Shown: positions 1 through 9,258 of the stretch, piece after piece
Position numbering within the stretch: the stretch's first letter is position 1
Layout: each line of letters begins with the position of its first letter
Source: Flavobacterium sp. 1
Lineage (GTDB): Bacteria > Bacteroidota > Bacteroidia > Flavobacteriales > Flavobacteriaceae
Reading direction: 5' to 3'
Assembly: GCF_002797935.1 (NCBI RefSeq)
Contig: NZ_PGER01000001.1
Span: 620,001-684,000, forward strand
DNA length: 64,000 bases
Notes under the pieces: model-generated
What the model saw: the letters and a program-made list of their open reading frames with translations, nothing else
Told to the model about the DNA's origin: nothing
Databases searched by the model: none
Translations under genes and position numbers: made by a program

Positions 1-343
1 TCCAGTCTTCTGTATTTCCTTCAAAACCATAATCCCGAACGGCTTCAATGTATTTTAAAGGCTCTTTTTTGAAATCGATATCAAGAAATTTAGGCATTTC
101 TTCAGGCATTTCTGTCGGGAAATCTGTTTTAAGGCGAAATATTGGCTGGTCAGCATATTTATCTCTGTATTCCTGAGGGGTTACCATATAACCGAAATCA
201 GGGAAACCATTTTCTTCATAGTTTTGTTTCTCTAATGCTGTCAGGGCAATTGGTGTTTTTTCAGCAACTGGATTTTCATGTTTTTTGTCGCAGGAAGCGA
301 AAAAGATGGAACTTGCAATAATAAGCGGTTTTAGCTGTTTCAT
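1..343 (-). CDS. Lipoprotein of unknown function, 3' end outside the window
   Basis: Only the N-terminal 114 codons lie in the window; the frame is open to base 1. The start is ATG at 343-341. The protein begins MKQLKPLIIASSIFFASC, a lipoprotein signal peptide with the lipobox Cys at residue 18, so it should be lipid-anchored in the cell envelope. The mature part is acidic and proline-rich at first (HENPVAEKTP) and has no motif I recognise. It lies 57 bases downstream of the xanthine dehydrogenase-like gene on the same strand and may be cotranscribed with it. Function unknown; the reading frame and lipobox are clear. Confidence 0.75.
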   Translation of the reverse strand, partial: MKQLKPLIIASSIFFASCDKKHENPVAEKTPIALTALEKQNYEENGFPDFGYMVTPQEYRDKYADQPIFRLKTDFPTEMPEEMPKFLDIDFKKEPLKYIEAVRDYGFEGNTEDW

Positions 344-400
344 TGGTAGATAATTTGGTTAGTATTTATTTTTTATTTATTGTCTTTTTAGAATGCTTTG

Positions 401-3400
401 TTATTCTCCGAGATTTTTTTCAATTACTTCACAAGCTCTGCGTACTTCCTGAACGGTTGCTGGTGCATCTAGTCGAAAAAGCGGTGATAGTTTACGCTCT
501 GTTCTTGAGGCACGTATGGCATCTTTTATGGCGAAGAAAACGCTGTTGGCTAATACTAGGGGAGGTTCACCGACTTCCTTTGCCGAGAATATTTGATTTG
601 TATCTTCTGGGATGCTTTTTACCGATTCTTCATCTCTAGGGAATAAGAAAGTATTCATTTCTAATGGAATGGTAGTAACAGCAGGAATCTTGTAACGCCA
701 AGTGTTGGTTGAGTTTAATCTTCCTTTATTAACACCTTCAGTTTCTGATACTAATTTTTCGGTAAGCAGGTATCCGATACCCTGAACAAAAGCTCCTTCT
801 ACTTGTCCTATGTCGATGGCAGGATTCATACTCCATCCCATATCATAAATGATGTCTGAACTAATAATCTTAACTTCACCTGTTAGGATATCAACCTCGG
901 TAACTGAACATGCTACCGAATAAGTAAAACCAACAAAGGAATCAACACCACCGCCAAGTTTGGCATCTTTAATACGAGCTATGCCCGGAATGTTAGGCTG
1001 ATCTGCTTCGGTTTTGAAAGTCATGGTAGGGATTTGAACCTCACCGCCTTTTATTTTAGTATTAAAAGAAGCAATAAGATTTACTCTTTGTGAAGCGGCC
1101 AAATTGATGAGGTGCTGCCAAATCATTAATTCATTTCCTTCACTAACTTTGATTTTTTTAGCCCAGCCTTTATTTTCTCCTGCACCATAGTTCCAAAAGT
1201 CTATGTTTTTGTTTTTACACCAGTCTTCACCGTTTTCTTTCAGCATTTGGTAACCAAACTCCATAAGTCTGGCCCGCATTTCTTCGCAGGTTTGTTTTAC
1301 GGCTTCGCAGGAATATGGTGTTCCAGTAGAACCTCCTGTACTTGTTGGATTTGGAGTGACACTTGTATTTACATTGTCAATAAATATCATTTCCATTGGG
1401 ATTCCCAAGACATACGCTGCTACTTGCTGCGCCTGAGTAACTAAGCCTTGTCCAATTTCTACACCACCCTGATGGATGACAACAGTTCCGTCACTTGGAT
1501 TTATAACCACGATAGCAGCAGATTGCTCTAGTGCAAGCAAATTGTATCCTGAGCCATATTTTACAGGTATCATAGAAATACCTCTTTTATGCCATTTGTT
1601 TTCTTTGTTGAATTTTTGAACATCTTGATATTTAGCTTCAAAATTTGAAACTTTCTTAGCATAAGCCCATACTTGTTTCATATAACAATACGAAAGTGCT
1701 TGCCCGAATGGGGTAACATCACCACGATCGTAGAGATTTTTTTCACGCAAATCTTCTGGTCTCATGTTTAATGAGATAGCCGCATCGTCAATGGCGTTTT
1801 CAACAATATTTTTTCCTTGGACATCGCCAAAGGCACGCATCGCTGTACTAGGAGCTGTATTGGTTCGGCATACATCGATTTGACTTTCAAAATTTTTGAT
1901 ATTGTAAGCATTGTCTGTTCGCAATTGAATACAGTTTGATACGATAAAAGAGCAGTCATAGAATGCGCCGCCGTCTCCCCACATTTTCAATTGGAATCCA
2001 TGAATAATTCCTTTGTTCTTTTCATTATGCGAACCAGTATCCACTGCAATCTGGTATTCACCATAATAAGCATGACGTTTTCCGATCATTGCTGTATCCT
2101 CATCACGTGGAACTGCAAGACGAACAGGTCTTTTTGTTGCTTTTGCAGCAACGGCTGTTGGTCCGGCAATAAAGCGGGTTTGTTCCGTTTTTCCTCCAAA
2201 TCCTCCTCCAACTGCTGGTACTTCAACTTCAATTTGATGATGATACATCCCTAATGCCGAAGCAACGGTGTCATGCATTCCTCCCGGACTCTGTACAGAT
2301 GGCTGTACTTTCATACGGTGCTCATCCATCGGCGTTACGATACAGGCTTGAGGTTCCATATAAAAATGCGCTTGCCCGCCACAAAGCTGTGAAGAACTCA
2401 CTACAGTACAAGGCACACTGTCTACAGTAATTTCTTGAGTATTTATTTTTTGCTCTCGCAAAAGAACTTTAGGAGCAATAGTATCATCATTGGTTGCCCA
2501 GTCAAATTGACTGCCAGGACGGGTTATTTTCCAAATATGGGATGCAAAAGAAGCAGAAACAGGAGCATCGGGAAAAATACTTCCTTTTTTAATAGCGTCA
2601 AGTAAATCTATAATCGGTTCACTCCATTGCTCAGTCCAAGGAGCTCCTGGTTTCGAATACTGAACGCATTCTGTAGATACAAACGCAGCAATCTTAATGG
2701 CATCCTGCTCGGTTGGAGCTAGAATCATAGCAATAGACTGTCCTACATAACTAACTAACTGCTCAGCAAAAAGCGGTTGGTCACTTCCCATTCCCTGAAG
2801 GTTACGACCTCCATTTTTAATATTTTCAGCGGTAATGATATCTGTAAAAGTTGGGAATTTATCTTTTATAAATACTCTTAATTCCGCTATTGTAATTGTA
2901 TTTTTTTTCTCTGGATCTACAAAATAGTAGTTCATCAGTGCACTTTGACTTTGTACAAATGCACCGTTTAAAGTAAGTGGTGGTACAGCGAGTTCATGGG
3001 TGTAATTGGTTTGTCCAGATGTTTGGTACATCGCTGTAACCTTGATATAAGGCTGAGCAACTGGAGCTTTATAATCTTGAGTACTGTACTTTTGTATTCC
3101 ATCACTTACAGGCCAGTTCCCCCATTTGACTTCAGCGGTTGAAATTAGGTTTTCAGGTATAGGAACACCTTTAACAACTAAAGCATTTACAATGGATTTG
3201 TAGAAAAAAGAAACAGTTAGCTGTGTACGGTATTCCGAAGTAAAGTCTTCGTTTGGAACCTCTTCCATTCTTTTTTTCTGAGCATCAAGTTCTTCGGAAA
3301 CTTCTTTTGCTAATATTTTTGAAAGTTTTTCAGCATCCGCTAAGCTTAGTTTTTTATCCTTCATCGCCTTCTCGGTTGCTGCTGCTCTCCAAGGATATGG

Positions 3401-4993
3401 CGCTATACCTCCAAATACAAGGATAGCTGATTTTACGATGAGTTCATCATTAATGCTGAAATTGATAGTTGAATTCACGATACTATGAGCATTCACTTCG
3501 CGCAGCGCCACTTTTTGAGCCAATGCAACGTCATTTGCACCCTTCAAAGGAATAGTATAGGAAGTAAGCACAATCTCGTCAGCTAATTTTGGATCTTTTA
3601 TGATAGCTTCAACAAGCGCTTCAGCTGTTTTTGTATGCTCTTTGAAACTGTCATTTTTGTCTAATAATAAATAGCTGATTTTTGTTTCTACAGCAAATAG
3701 GGCTGTAAAGAGATCTGAAGGAAATGGCTCTCCAGTACCTGCTGGAATATGCTTAAGTACTAACATGGTGTTACCGCCAATTGTCGCAGCATTACGAACA
3801 ATACGGCCGGCGGTACGTCGTGCCATATAATCTAATGCTTCTAAAATAGAAATATCAGATATAGTTGTTTTTTTATTAATGTGTTTTAGCTTATCAATGC
3901 CCTTAGGCAGAATTTCGATTAGCTCGCTGTAAGTAGTACTGGCGGCTACTTTTAGATAGTTATCTGTTAATTCATGGCCAGTATTCAGTTCAGGTATAAA
4001 CCGAATATCAGCATATAATGTAGTGTCTAAATACTCGTTTTTGTAAATTCCAAAAGAGGTATTAGCATGTACGAGTCGAACATTCTTATTTTTTTTGAAG
4101 ATGTCGGCTAGTTCTGTTAGTGATTTTGGAGTCAGCCAACGGGTTGTCGAAACTCCCGAAGCAGGCTGTTGAGCTTCTTGAGGAAAAGGAATCTCAACAT
4201 TTGCAGGAAGCTGGGCTTTAGTAACAGGATCCAGTTTACAAGGCATTCTGTTTTTTTCGTCAGCGGCACTCCAATCCGAAGCAAAGGTTTTCATACCAGT
4301 AAGGATGGAACGATAACCTGTACAACGGCATAAATTTCCATCAAAGGCATCTTCAATTTCTTTTTTAGTCGCCTCTGGTTTGTTATGTATAAATTCAGAC
4401 ATATTCATTACAAACCCTACACTGCAATACCCACATTGGCTTCCGTTGTTTAAAGCCAATTGGTAGGCCACAGGATTCATACCTAAATGCGACTGTTCCG
4501 AAGGATATTCAGAAACTTCGTCTATGATTTTTATCTCTGCTGAAACGATTCCATTTTGAAGACTTTCAGATATTTTTTCCTGAACAGCAATAAGTTTTTC
4601 TCCCGCTTCTTTCATTGCGGTATCTAATACTGGAGAGTTATCTTCGTCAATAGGAACATTAGAACGTGTAGAACTTGATTTTTGTAATAGAAATTTGGGA
4701 TCAGGTTTACGGGCAGCACCAGTTCCTTCAATTGTAGTAACCGAAAGTCCGCCTACAGCACATATAGGTCTAAGACAAGAGTTTATAGCCAAATGTTTGG
4801 GTGTTTTTTCCTTATCATCCCATTCAGATACTATTACAGTACAACCACCGCAGCCTCCTTGGCCACATGGTTTTTTTGGACCAGAAAGACCTACTTCAGG
4901 AGACCGTAAATAATCAATTAAAAGTAAATCCGGAGAAGGGTTTTCTATGGTAACGGGCTTACCGTTTAGAAAGAAGTTAACTGAATTTTTCAT
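401..4993 (-). CDS. Single-chain xanthine dehydrogenase-like molybdenum hydroxylase
   Basis: This 1530-residue protein has the full eukaryote-style XDH layout in one chain: a plant-type [2Fe-2S] ferredoxin domain (C43, C48, C51, C73), a second [2Fe-2S] domain (C187, C190, C222, C224), an FAD-binding middle domain (about 280-620), and the molybdopterin-binding catalytic part with GGGFGGKT, AMRAFG, GQVEGAF and the C-terminal KEVGEPPL motif carrying the catalytic Glu (about 1476). It should hydroxylate purines or aldehydes at a molybdenum centre and pass electrons through Fe-S and FAD. About 75 extra residues (roughly 96-172) separate the two Fe-S domains compared with mammalian XDH, and pocket positions differ. 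There is no signal peptide, so it is probably cytoplasmic. No XdhC-like or molybdenum-cofactor gene is nearby. The family is certain; the substrate is not. Confidence 0.9.
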   Translation of the reverse strand: MKNSVNFFLNGKPVTIENPSPDLLLIDYLRSPEVGLSGPKKPCGQGGCGGCTVIVSEWDDKEKTPKHLAINSCLRPICAVGGLSVTTIEGTGAARKPDPKFLLQKSSSTRSNVPIDEDNSPVLDTAMKEAGEKLIAVQEKISESLQNGIVSAEIKIIDEVSEYPSEQSHLGMNPVAYQLALNNGSQCGYCSVGFVMNMSEFIHNKPEATKKEIEDAFDGNLCRCTGYRSILTGMKTFASDWSAADEKNRMPCKLDPVTKAQLPANVEIPFPQEAQQPASGVSTTRWLTPKSLTELADIFKKNKNVRLVHANTSFGIYKNEYLDTTLYADIRFIPELNTGHELTDNYLKVAASTTYSELIEILPKGIDKLKHINKKTTISDISILEALDYMARRTAGRIVRNAATIGGNTMLVLKHIPAGTGEPFPSDLFTALFAVETKISYLLLDKNDSFKEHTKTAEALVEAIIKDPKLADEIVLTSYTIPLKGANDVALAQKVALREVNAHSIVNSTINFSINDELIVKSAILVFGGIAPYPWRAAATEKAMKDKKLSLADAEKLSKILAKEVSEELDAQKKRMEEVPNEDFTSEYRTQLTVSFFYKSIVNALVVKGVPIPENLISTAEVKWGNWPVSDGIQKYSTQDYKAPVAQPYIKVTAMYQTSGQTNYTHELAVPPLTLNGAFVQSQSALMNYYFVDPEKKNTITIAELRVFIKDKFPTFTDIITAENIKNGGRNLQGMGSDQPLFAEQLVSYVGQSIAMILAPTEQDAIKIAAFVSTECVQYSKPGAPWTEQWSEPIIDLLDAIKKGSIFPDAPVSASFASHIWKITRPGSQFDWATNDDTIAPKVLLREQKINTQEITVDSVPCTVVSSSQLCGGQAHFYMEPQACIVTPMDEHRMKVQPSVQSPGGMHDTVASALGMYHHQIEVEVPAVGGGFGGKTEQTRFIAGPTAVAAKATKRPVRLAVPRDEDTAMIGKRHAYYGEYQIAVDTGSHNEKNKGIIHGFQLKMWGDGGAFYDCSFIVSNCIQLRTDNAYNIKNFESQIDVCRTNTAPSTAMRAFGDVQGKNIVENAIDDAAISLNMRPEDLREKNLYDRGDVTPFGQALSYCYMKQVWAYAKKVSNFEAKYQDVQKFNKENKWHKRGISMIPVKYGSGYNLLALEQSAAIVVINPSDGTVVIHQGGVEIGQGLVTQAQQVAAYVLGIPMEMIFIDNVNTSVTPNPTSTGGSTGTPYSCEAVKQTCEEMRARLMEFGYQMLKENGEDWCKNKNIDFWNYGAGENKGWAKKIKVSEGNELMIWQHLINLAASQRVNLIASFNTKIKGGEVQIPTMTFKTEADQPNIPGIARIKDAKLGGGVDSFVGFTYSVACSVTEVDILTGEVKIISSDIIYDMGWSMNPAIDIGQVEGAFVQGIGYLLTEKLVSETEGVNKGRLNSTNTWRYKIPAVTTIPLEMNTFLFPRDEESVKSIPEDTNQIFSAKEVGEPPLVLANSVFFAIKDAIRASRTERKLSPLFRLDAPATVQEVRRACEVIEKNLGE

Positions 4994-5723
4994 AATTAGT
5001 ATTTGAGATTTTGGTTATTTATGCCTTTTATTAGTTTATCAAAAACATGGTCATCAGTTAATTTGTTTTTTAAATAAATCTTTAACGCCAGGTTTATTAA
5101 AGCGACTCTACTTTATTTATTGGGAGTAGTTTCCTTTTGATTGTGGATTTTTCTGCCCGTAATAAATATTGTATCCTATTATTACATTTGATTCAGTTTC
5201 GAATCTTTTTTTAGAAACTAATAGAATAAGTATTTTTGTATGAATTTATCTAACATATTTAACTATTCAAAGTTGATAAATTGATTTGTTGATTTTAAAA
5301 AAAATAGCATTAACCCTAATTATTAAGTCATAAAGAGGGGAAATAGGGTTATGAGTTTTGAAGTACTATTTTTTTACCTTATGATGTAGAGGAATACTGA
5401 ATTTTTAGATTTGATTGTCTGTGTCAAACACAATATCGAAAACTTATATTGTTGTTTTGTTACGTATTTATTGGTGTAAAATAAATGCTTATGAATTCCA
5501 GACTTAAGGGATTCATTTGGTTAGGTAAGCTTTCCATATTTGAGTTTTTATGGAATCAATATGTCTAATTGTGGAAGGATAAATTTAAATGTGTAAGTTA
5601 TATTTCTATTTGTAGAACTTATAACATTATTTAAGGTTGAAATATATCTTACTGCGATTGTAATATTTGGATGGTTTAGAAGCTCACATGAGTAAAAAAA
5701 TGAAATTACAAATTGTAAATCTG
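4994..5723. other. AT-rich stretch of about 730 bases without a supported gene
   Basis: This lies between the start of the XDH-like gene and the restored 3' end of the iron permease gene. It is strongly AT-rich, with stops in all frames and no open frame that looks like a protein. It should carry the promoter of the XDH-like gene, but I found no convincing TTG / TAnnTTTG pair on the minus strand and no strong hairpin terminator. Confidence 0.5.
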
Positions 5724-6220
5724 CTATTGAGGTTTATTTTTGGGACTATTTTTAGCATGTATTTTGCTTCTTTTTTTACCTTTTCTTTCGTGTTGTTGGT
5801 GTGCTTCTGCAATTGAATGTGATGTTCTTATGCTTTCTTCTTTTTTAGCGAGTTCACTAAGTCTGTGATAATATTTTGTACAATAATCATTTCTTCTTCA
5901 GTCATACTTTCAATATCAACAAGACTGTTGCTGGAATACTCATTTGAAGCTACCAAATCATTTAATTTCAATTGAATAGAAAGAGAGTCTTTGTTTTGGG
6001 CTTTCTGAATTAAAAACACCATTAAAAAAATAATAATGGTTGTTCCTGTATTGATAACTAATTGCCAAGTTTCAGAATAATTAAAAAAAGGTCCAGAAAT
6101 TGCCCAAACGACAACAATTAAAAAGGCTGTGATGAATGCAGTTGTGCTCCCTGATGCTTTTGAAACATGTAAGGCAAATTTTTCGAATGCGCTATTTTGA
6201 TTCTGTTTTTTACTTTTCAT
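5724..6220 (-). pseudogene. Low-affinity iron permease family protein, frameshifted
   Basis: The frame from ATG 6220 reads a membrane protein of the small low-affinity iron permease family: the N-terminal part has the FEKFALHVSKASGS entry, then VVVWAISGPFFNYSETWQL and a second helix ending FLIQKAQNKDSLSIQLKLN. It stops early at 5828. The expected family C-terminus (KYYHRLSELAKKEES, then SHSIAEAHQQHERKGKK) lies in another frame and runs to TAG at 5724. One extra base in the T run at 5874-5877 would join the two parts into about 165 residues. A GTG three codons upstream could also be a start, but the ATG is more likely. This is either a true frameshift or an assembly error in a homopolymer. In the family the protein is an inner-membrane iron-transport or iron-response protein; its biochemical role is poorly established. 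Confidence 0.8.
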
Positions 6221-6390
6221 TTTCAACACCTTTTTTTGTTTAGTAATCTTATTTAAAATCGAAAATTAACTCAGTTATTTAAATGTCTTATTACACAACT
6301 TTGAAGAGTATTTATATAATTTGCATTAAATTTTCCTCAATAATAAAAACAGATTGTTGTCAATTGAGATTTTTTAAATAAAGAATTGAT

Positions 6391-7425
6391 TTATAATTGC
6401 TGTTCTAATTTCAAAACCTTTTCTTTAATTTCATTTATAGTTAATTCCGTTGTAGTATTTGATTTTGATAAATTTTCAAGGGCTATAATTTGTGCTTTTA
6501 TTAATGCTTTTTCAGAACTTATTTTAATATCACTATCGATACCTTTATGTTCCCAGTTTGTATTTGTGACTGAATTTTTTTCTATTGAAATTGGGATAAA
6601 CAAATGATATTTGTTGCCAATAAAAAAAGCTTTTACTGGATTTGCTGCTCCGTAAGTTTTATCGCCAATTATAGTTGCAATTTTATTTTGCTGTAAATTA
6701 TAGGCTAATGCTTCAGCGGCTGAAATAGTTTTGTTGTTTACAAGAATATATACTGGTTTATCTAAATACTTTTTGCCATTCACTTTTTGATTTGTGTATG
6801 ATTTTGTATTTGTATTATTATACCTTGTGTAAGTCTCATTTAATTTTATTTTTTTATCAAAAAAGTAGCTTAAAAAGAGTTCTACCATTTTGCCATCTCC
6901 ACCTTGATTGTTTCTTAAATCGATAATTAATGCATTTGTATTTGAAACAAAATTCATTGTTGCATCAAGAATATATTGAGCAGATTTGTTTCCTTCAGGA
7001 AATCCGGTATATTCGATGTAACCAATATTCCCATCTAATCGTGTAACTTTTTCAAAACCATAATTCCATTGTTTATTAATAGCGTCATATTTTTGTAATA
7101 ATTCTTTTTCATTAATTGGTTTTTCTTCTTCTTGATTTGGACGATATAACACATTGAAATGTAAATCGTTTCCATTTTTAGTTAAATATAAAGAAAGAGA
7201 TTTTGCGAATTCAGCATCCGTAAGATTATCAAAAGTTTTATTTTCTATTTCGGATTTTAGCTTTTTTGAAAGTTGATTTGCTACATCCTCAAAAATGTAA
7301 TATTCATTAATTTTATTGGCAATTTCGAGTATTTGTTTATTTCGTTCTGTCAAATCTTGTGCATTTGCCTTAAAGCTGAAGCAGATTGTAATGTAAATTA
7401 ATAATAGGTTAAATACTGTTTTCAT
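6391..7425 (-). CDS. Secreted S41-family peptidase
   Basis: The 344-residue protein starts with a cleavable signal peptide (MKTVFNLLLIYITICFSFKANAQ) and carries a tail-specific protease/IRBP-type S41 core: IIDLRNNQGGDG (about 167-178), the probable catalytic Ser235 in the NNKTISAAEAL stretch, Glu238, and Lys256 in IGDKTYGAAN. No PDZ domain is apparent, so it resembles the short, retinoid-binding-protein-like subgroup rather than a full C-terminal processing peptidase. It begins 3 bases after the MarR gene on the same strand and is surely cotranscribed with it. It probably acts in the periplasm or outside the cell; its substrate is unknown. Confidence 0.85.
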   Translation of the reverse strand: MKTVFNLLLIYITICFSFKANAQDLTERNKQILEIANKINEYYIFEDVANQLSKKLKSEIENKTFDNLTDAEFAKSLSLYLTKNGNDLHFNVLYRPNQEEEKPINEKELLQKYDAINKQWNYGFEKVTRLDGNIGYIEYTGFPEGNKSAQYILDATMNFVSNTNALIIDLRNNQGGDGKMVELFLSYFFDKKIKLNETYTRYNNTNTKSYTNQKVNGKKYLDKPVYILVNNKTISAAEALAYNLQQNKIATIIGDKTYGAANPVKAFFIGNKYHLFIPISIEKNSVTNTNWEHKGIDSDIKISSEKALIKAQIIALENLSKSNTTTELTINEIKEKVLKLEQQL

Positions 7426-7428
7426 TTT

Positions 7429-7866
7429 TTAAATTTTACAATTAGTAATTATTTTATTTAGAGTTTTATCTAGCAAATTAATTTCTTCCAATGACAAGCC
7501 ATTAAGTGCAGTTTTTCTATTTATTTGGATAGCTGGCTCTATTAAATCTATAGTTTTTTTACCTTTTTCGGTTAACTCAAGATTAAATTTTCTTCTATCT
7601 TTTTCATGAATAGTTCTGTTTAAGTATTCTTTTTTTACCATTAACTCTACCATTCTTGTTATAGATGCATTGTCTTTAAATACAAGATTTGCCAATTCAT
7701 TTTGTGAAATTTTCGTATTCTTATTAAGGATTATCAAGACTAAACATTGATCTACTGTAATGTCTTTTACAATTTTAGAAATATTTCTCTGTGATATTTT
7801 CCTGTACTCCTTGATGGCTTGCTCAATTAAATAGAGCACTGTACCTGTTGGGTTTTTTATTTCCAT
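7429..7866 (-). CDS. MarR-family transcriptional regulator
   Basis: This 145-residue protein has the winged-helix MarR fold: an N-terminal dimerisation helix, the DNA-recognition segment KISQNELANLVFKDNASITRMVELMVKK (about 51-78), and the wing motif EKDRRKFNLELTEKGKK (about 86-102). It is the first gene of a two-gene operon with the S41 peptidase. A 14-base perfect palindrome between its -33 and -7 promoter elements is a likely operator, which would make it autorepressing and responsive to an unknown ligand. Confidence 0.9.
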   Translation of the reverse strand: MEIKNPTGTVLYLIEQAIKEYRKISQRNISKIVKDITVDQCLVLIILNKNTKISQNELANLVFKDNASITRMVELMVKKEYLNRTIHEKDRRKFNLELTEKGKKTIDLIEPAIQINRKTALNGLSLEEINLLDKTLNKIITNCKI

Positions 7867-7882
7867 ATAAGATTATTTGATA

Positions 7883-7914
7883 CAAATATAATTGATATAT
7901 CAATATGATTTCAA
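7883..7914 (-). promoter_or_regulatory. Promoter and operator-like palindrome of the marR-S41 operon
   Basis: Read on the minus strand, TTG (7914-7912) and TATATTTG (7890-7883) match the Bacteroidota -33 and -7 elements with a 21-base spacer. The perfect palindrome ATTGATATATCAAT (7891-7904) fills most of the spacer, a placement suited to repression by the adjacent MarR protein. Confidence 0.65.
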
Positions 7915-8034
7915 AAATTCTAATTATTGCATAAATTATTTTGTTGCGAAGTATAAGAAATTTTTAAAATTATAGATCAGAAGTATATCGATAATCTTAT
8001 AAATATTGAAAATCATTCTTTTTAAAGCATAAAA

Positions 8035-8066
8035 AAACGGCACTTAAAAATTTTTAAGTGCCGTTT
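8035..8066 (-). terminator. Terminator after trpA
   Basis: This is a perfect 16+16-base inverted repeat (AAACGGCACTTAAAAA and its complement) just after the trpA stop. On the minus strand the GC-rich stem is followed by T-rich sequence, closing the trp operon. The symmetry means it could work in both directions. Confidence 0.85.
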
Positions 8067-8087
8067 AATTTTAGGTAACAATATTAT

Positions 8088-8849
8088 TTATCGAATCGCT
8101 TTCACAAAAGTATCAATCTTTCCAGTTCCATTATCTTTTAAATGCGTGATAAAAGCACTACCAATAATAGCTCCTTTGGCATATTGAGTAGCTTGATTGA
8201 AAGTTTCGGCATTATTGATTCCGAAGCCAATGATTTGAGGATTTTTTAGATTCATATCGGCAATGCGTTTGAAATAATCTTCTTGAGTGCTTCCAAAACC
8301 AGATTGTGAACCAGTAACACTTGCCGAGCTCACCATGTAAATGAATCCACTAGAAACACTGTCAATAAAACGAATGCGCTCGTCTGACGTTTGCGGTGTA
8401 ATCAAGAATACATTGATTAATCCGTATTTATCGAAAGTTGCTTTGTATTGTTCAGCATATACATCTACAGGAAGGTCAGGAATGATTAAACCATCAATGC
8501 CAATTTCAGCACATTTTTTGCAGAAATTTTCGACACCGTATTGTAGCATTGGGTTGAAATACCCCATAATCACTAGTGGGATGCTTACGCTTTCGCGAAT
8601 GTCTTTTAGCTGGTCAAATAAAATTTGAGTGGTCATTCCGTTTTGCAAAGCTTTTGTTGAACTCGCCTGAATCGTTGGTCCATCGGCTAAAGGATCACTA
8701 AATGGCAATCCTATTTCGATCATATCGACACCATTTTTTTCTAAATCCTGAATGATTTGTAAGGTGTCATTCAAGTTAGGATATCCTGCTGAAAAATAGA
8801 TGGAAAGTATCTTTTTGTCTTCTTGTAGTTTTTGTTTTATTCGGTTCAT
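8088..8849 (-). CDS. trpA: Tryptophan synthase alpha subunit
   Basis: TrpA cleaves indole-3-glycerol phosphate to indole and glyceraldehyde 3-phosphate; indole is channelled to TrpB in the alpha2-beta2 complex. The 253-residue TIM-barrel protein shows the catalytic Glu45 (MIEIGLPFSDP) and Asp56 (ADGPTIQ), the loop GIDGLIIPDLP, and the phosphate-binding GFGI and IIGSAF segments. It is the last gene of the trp operon, 34 bases after a GGCT-like gene, and is followed by a strong terminator. Its length is normal for the family. Confidence 0.97.
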   Translation of the reverse strand: MNRIKQKLQEDKKILSIYFSAGYPNLNDTLQIIQDLEKNGVDMIEIGLPFSDPLADGPTIQASSTKALQNGMTTQILFDQLKDIRESVSIPLVIMGYFNPMLQYGVENFCKKCAEIGIDGLIIPDLPVDVYAEQYKATFDKYGLINVFLITPQTSDERIRFIDSVSSGFIYMVSSASVTGSQSGFGSTQEDYFKRIADMNLKNPQIIGFGINNAETFNQATQYAKGAIIGSAFITHLKDNGTGKIDTFVKAIR

Positions 8850-8883
8850 TTTTCTTATTTCTTTAAAAGCTCTTTATTCGTTT

Positions 8884-9204
8884 CTAAATAGCAGCACTAT
8901 AAGCCCATGCATTTTGATTGGACTGCAAATGTACTTCTACACGCTTGTAATGCAGTCCTTCATACAAATCTGCTTGACGGAGTTCACTTTGCGTTACTTC
9001 GTATAAGGTACCGCTAATGGTATCATTTGAGTTTTCGGTTTCCATTATAATAGGGTAGTGGACTATTCCAAATTCTTCTTCAATTTGTATTTCATTTAGT
9101 TCATAACCTACTAATATTTCTGGTGTTCCTTCAAGAATACGTCCAAAAAGGTCTTGTTGTACATCCTCATGCTGTAAGGTGCCGTAAGCGAATAATTTTT
9201 GCAT
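8884..9204 (-). CDS. Gamma-glutamylcyclotransferase (GGCT/AIG2)-family protein
   Basis: The small protein of 106 residues has the family signature YGTLQ near the N-terminus (7-11), the hydrophobic core PIIMETENSNDTISGTLYEV, and Glu82 in DLYEG at the position of the catalytic acid. Such proteins open or cyclise gamma-glutamyl amides, but substrates of bacterial members are mostly unknown. It sits between trpB and trpA on the same strand, separated from trpB by a 105-base repeat element, so it is probably transcribed with the operon. No role in tryptophan synthesis is evident. Confidence 0.85.
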   Translation of the reverse strand: MQKLFAYGTLQHEDVQQDLFGRILEGTPEILVGYELNEIQIEEEFGIVHYPIIMETENSNDTISGTLYEVTQSELRQADLYEGLHYKRVEVHLQSNQNAWAYSAAI

Positions 9205-9258
9205 AGAATCTATTTTGAAAATGTTAATAAACTTAAATTTGATACTTATCTCGAATGC

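Noticed and set aside
4994..5723. Possible small genes in the 730-base gap
   Set aside because: Frames are short and AT-driven; nothing resembles a known family except the displaced permease C-terminus, which is annotated with its gene.
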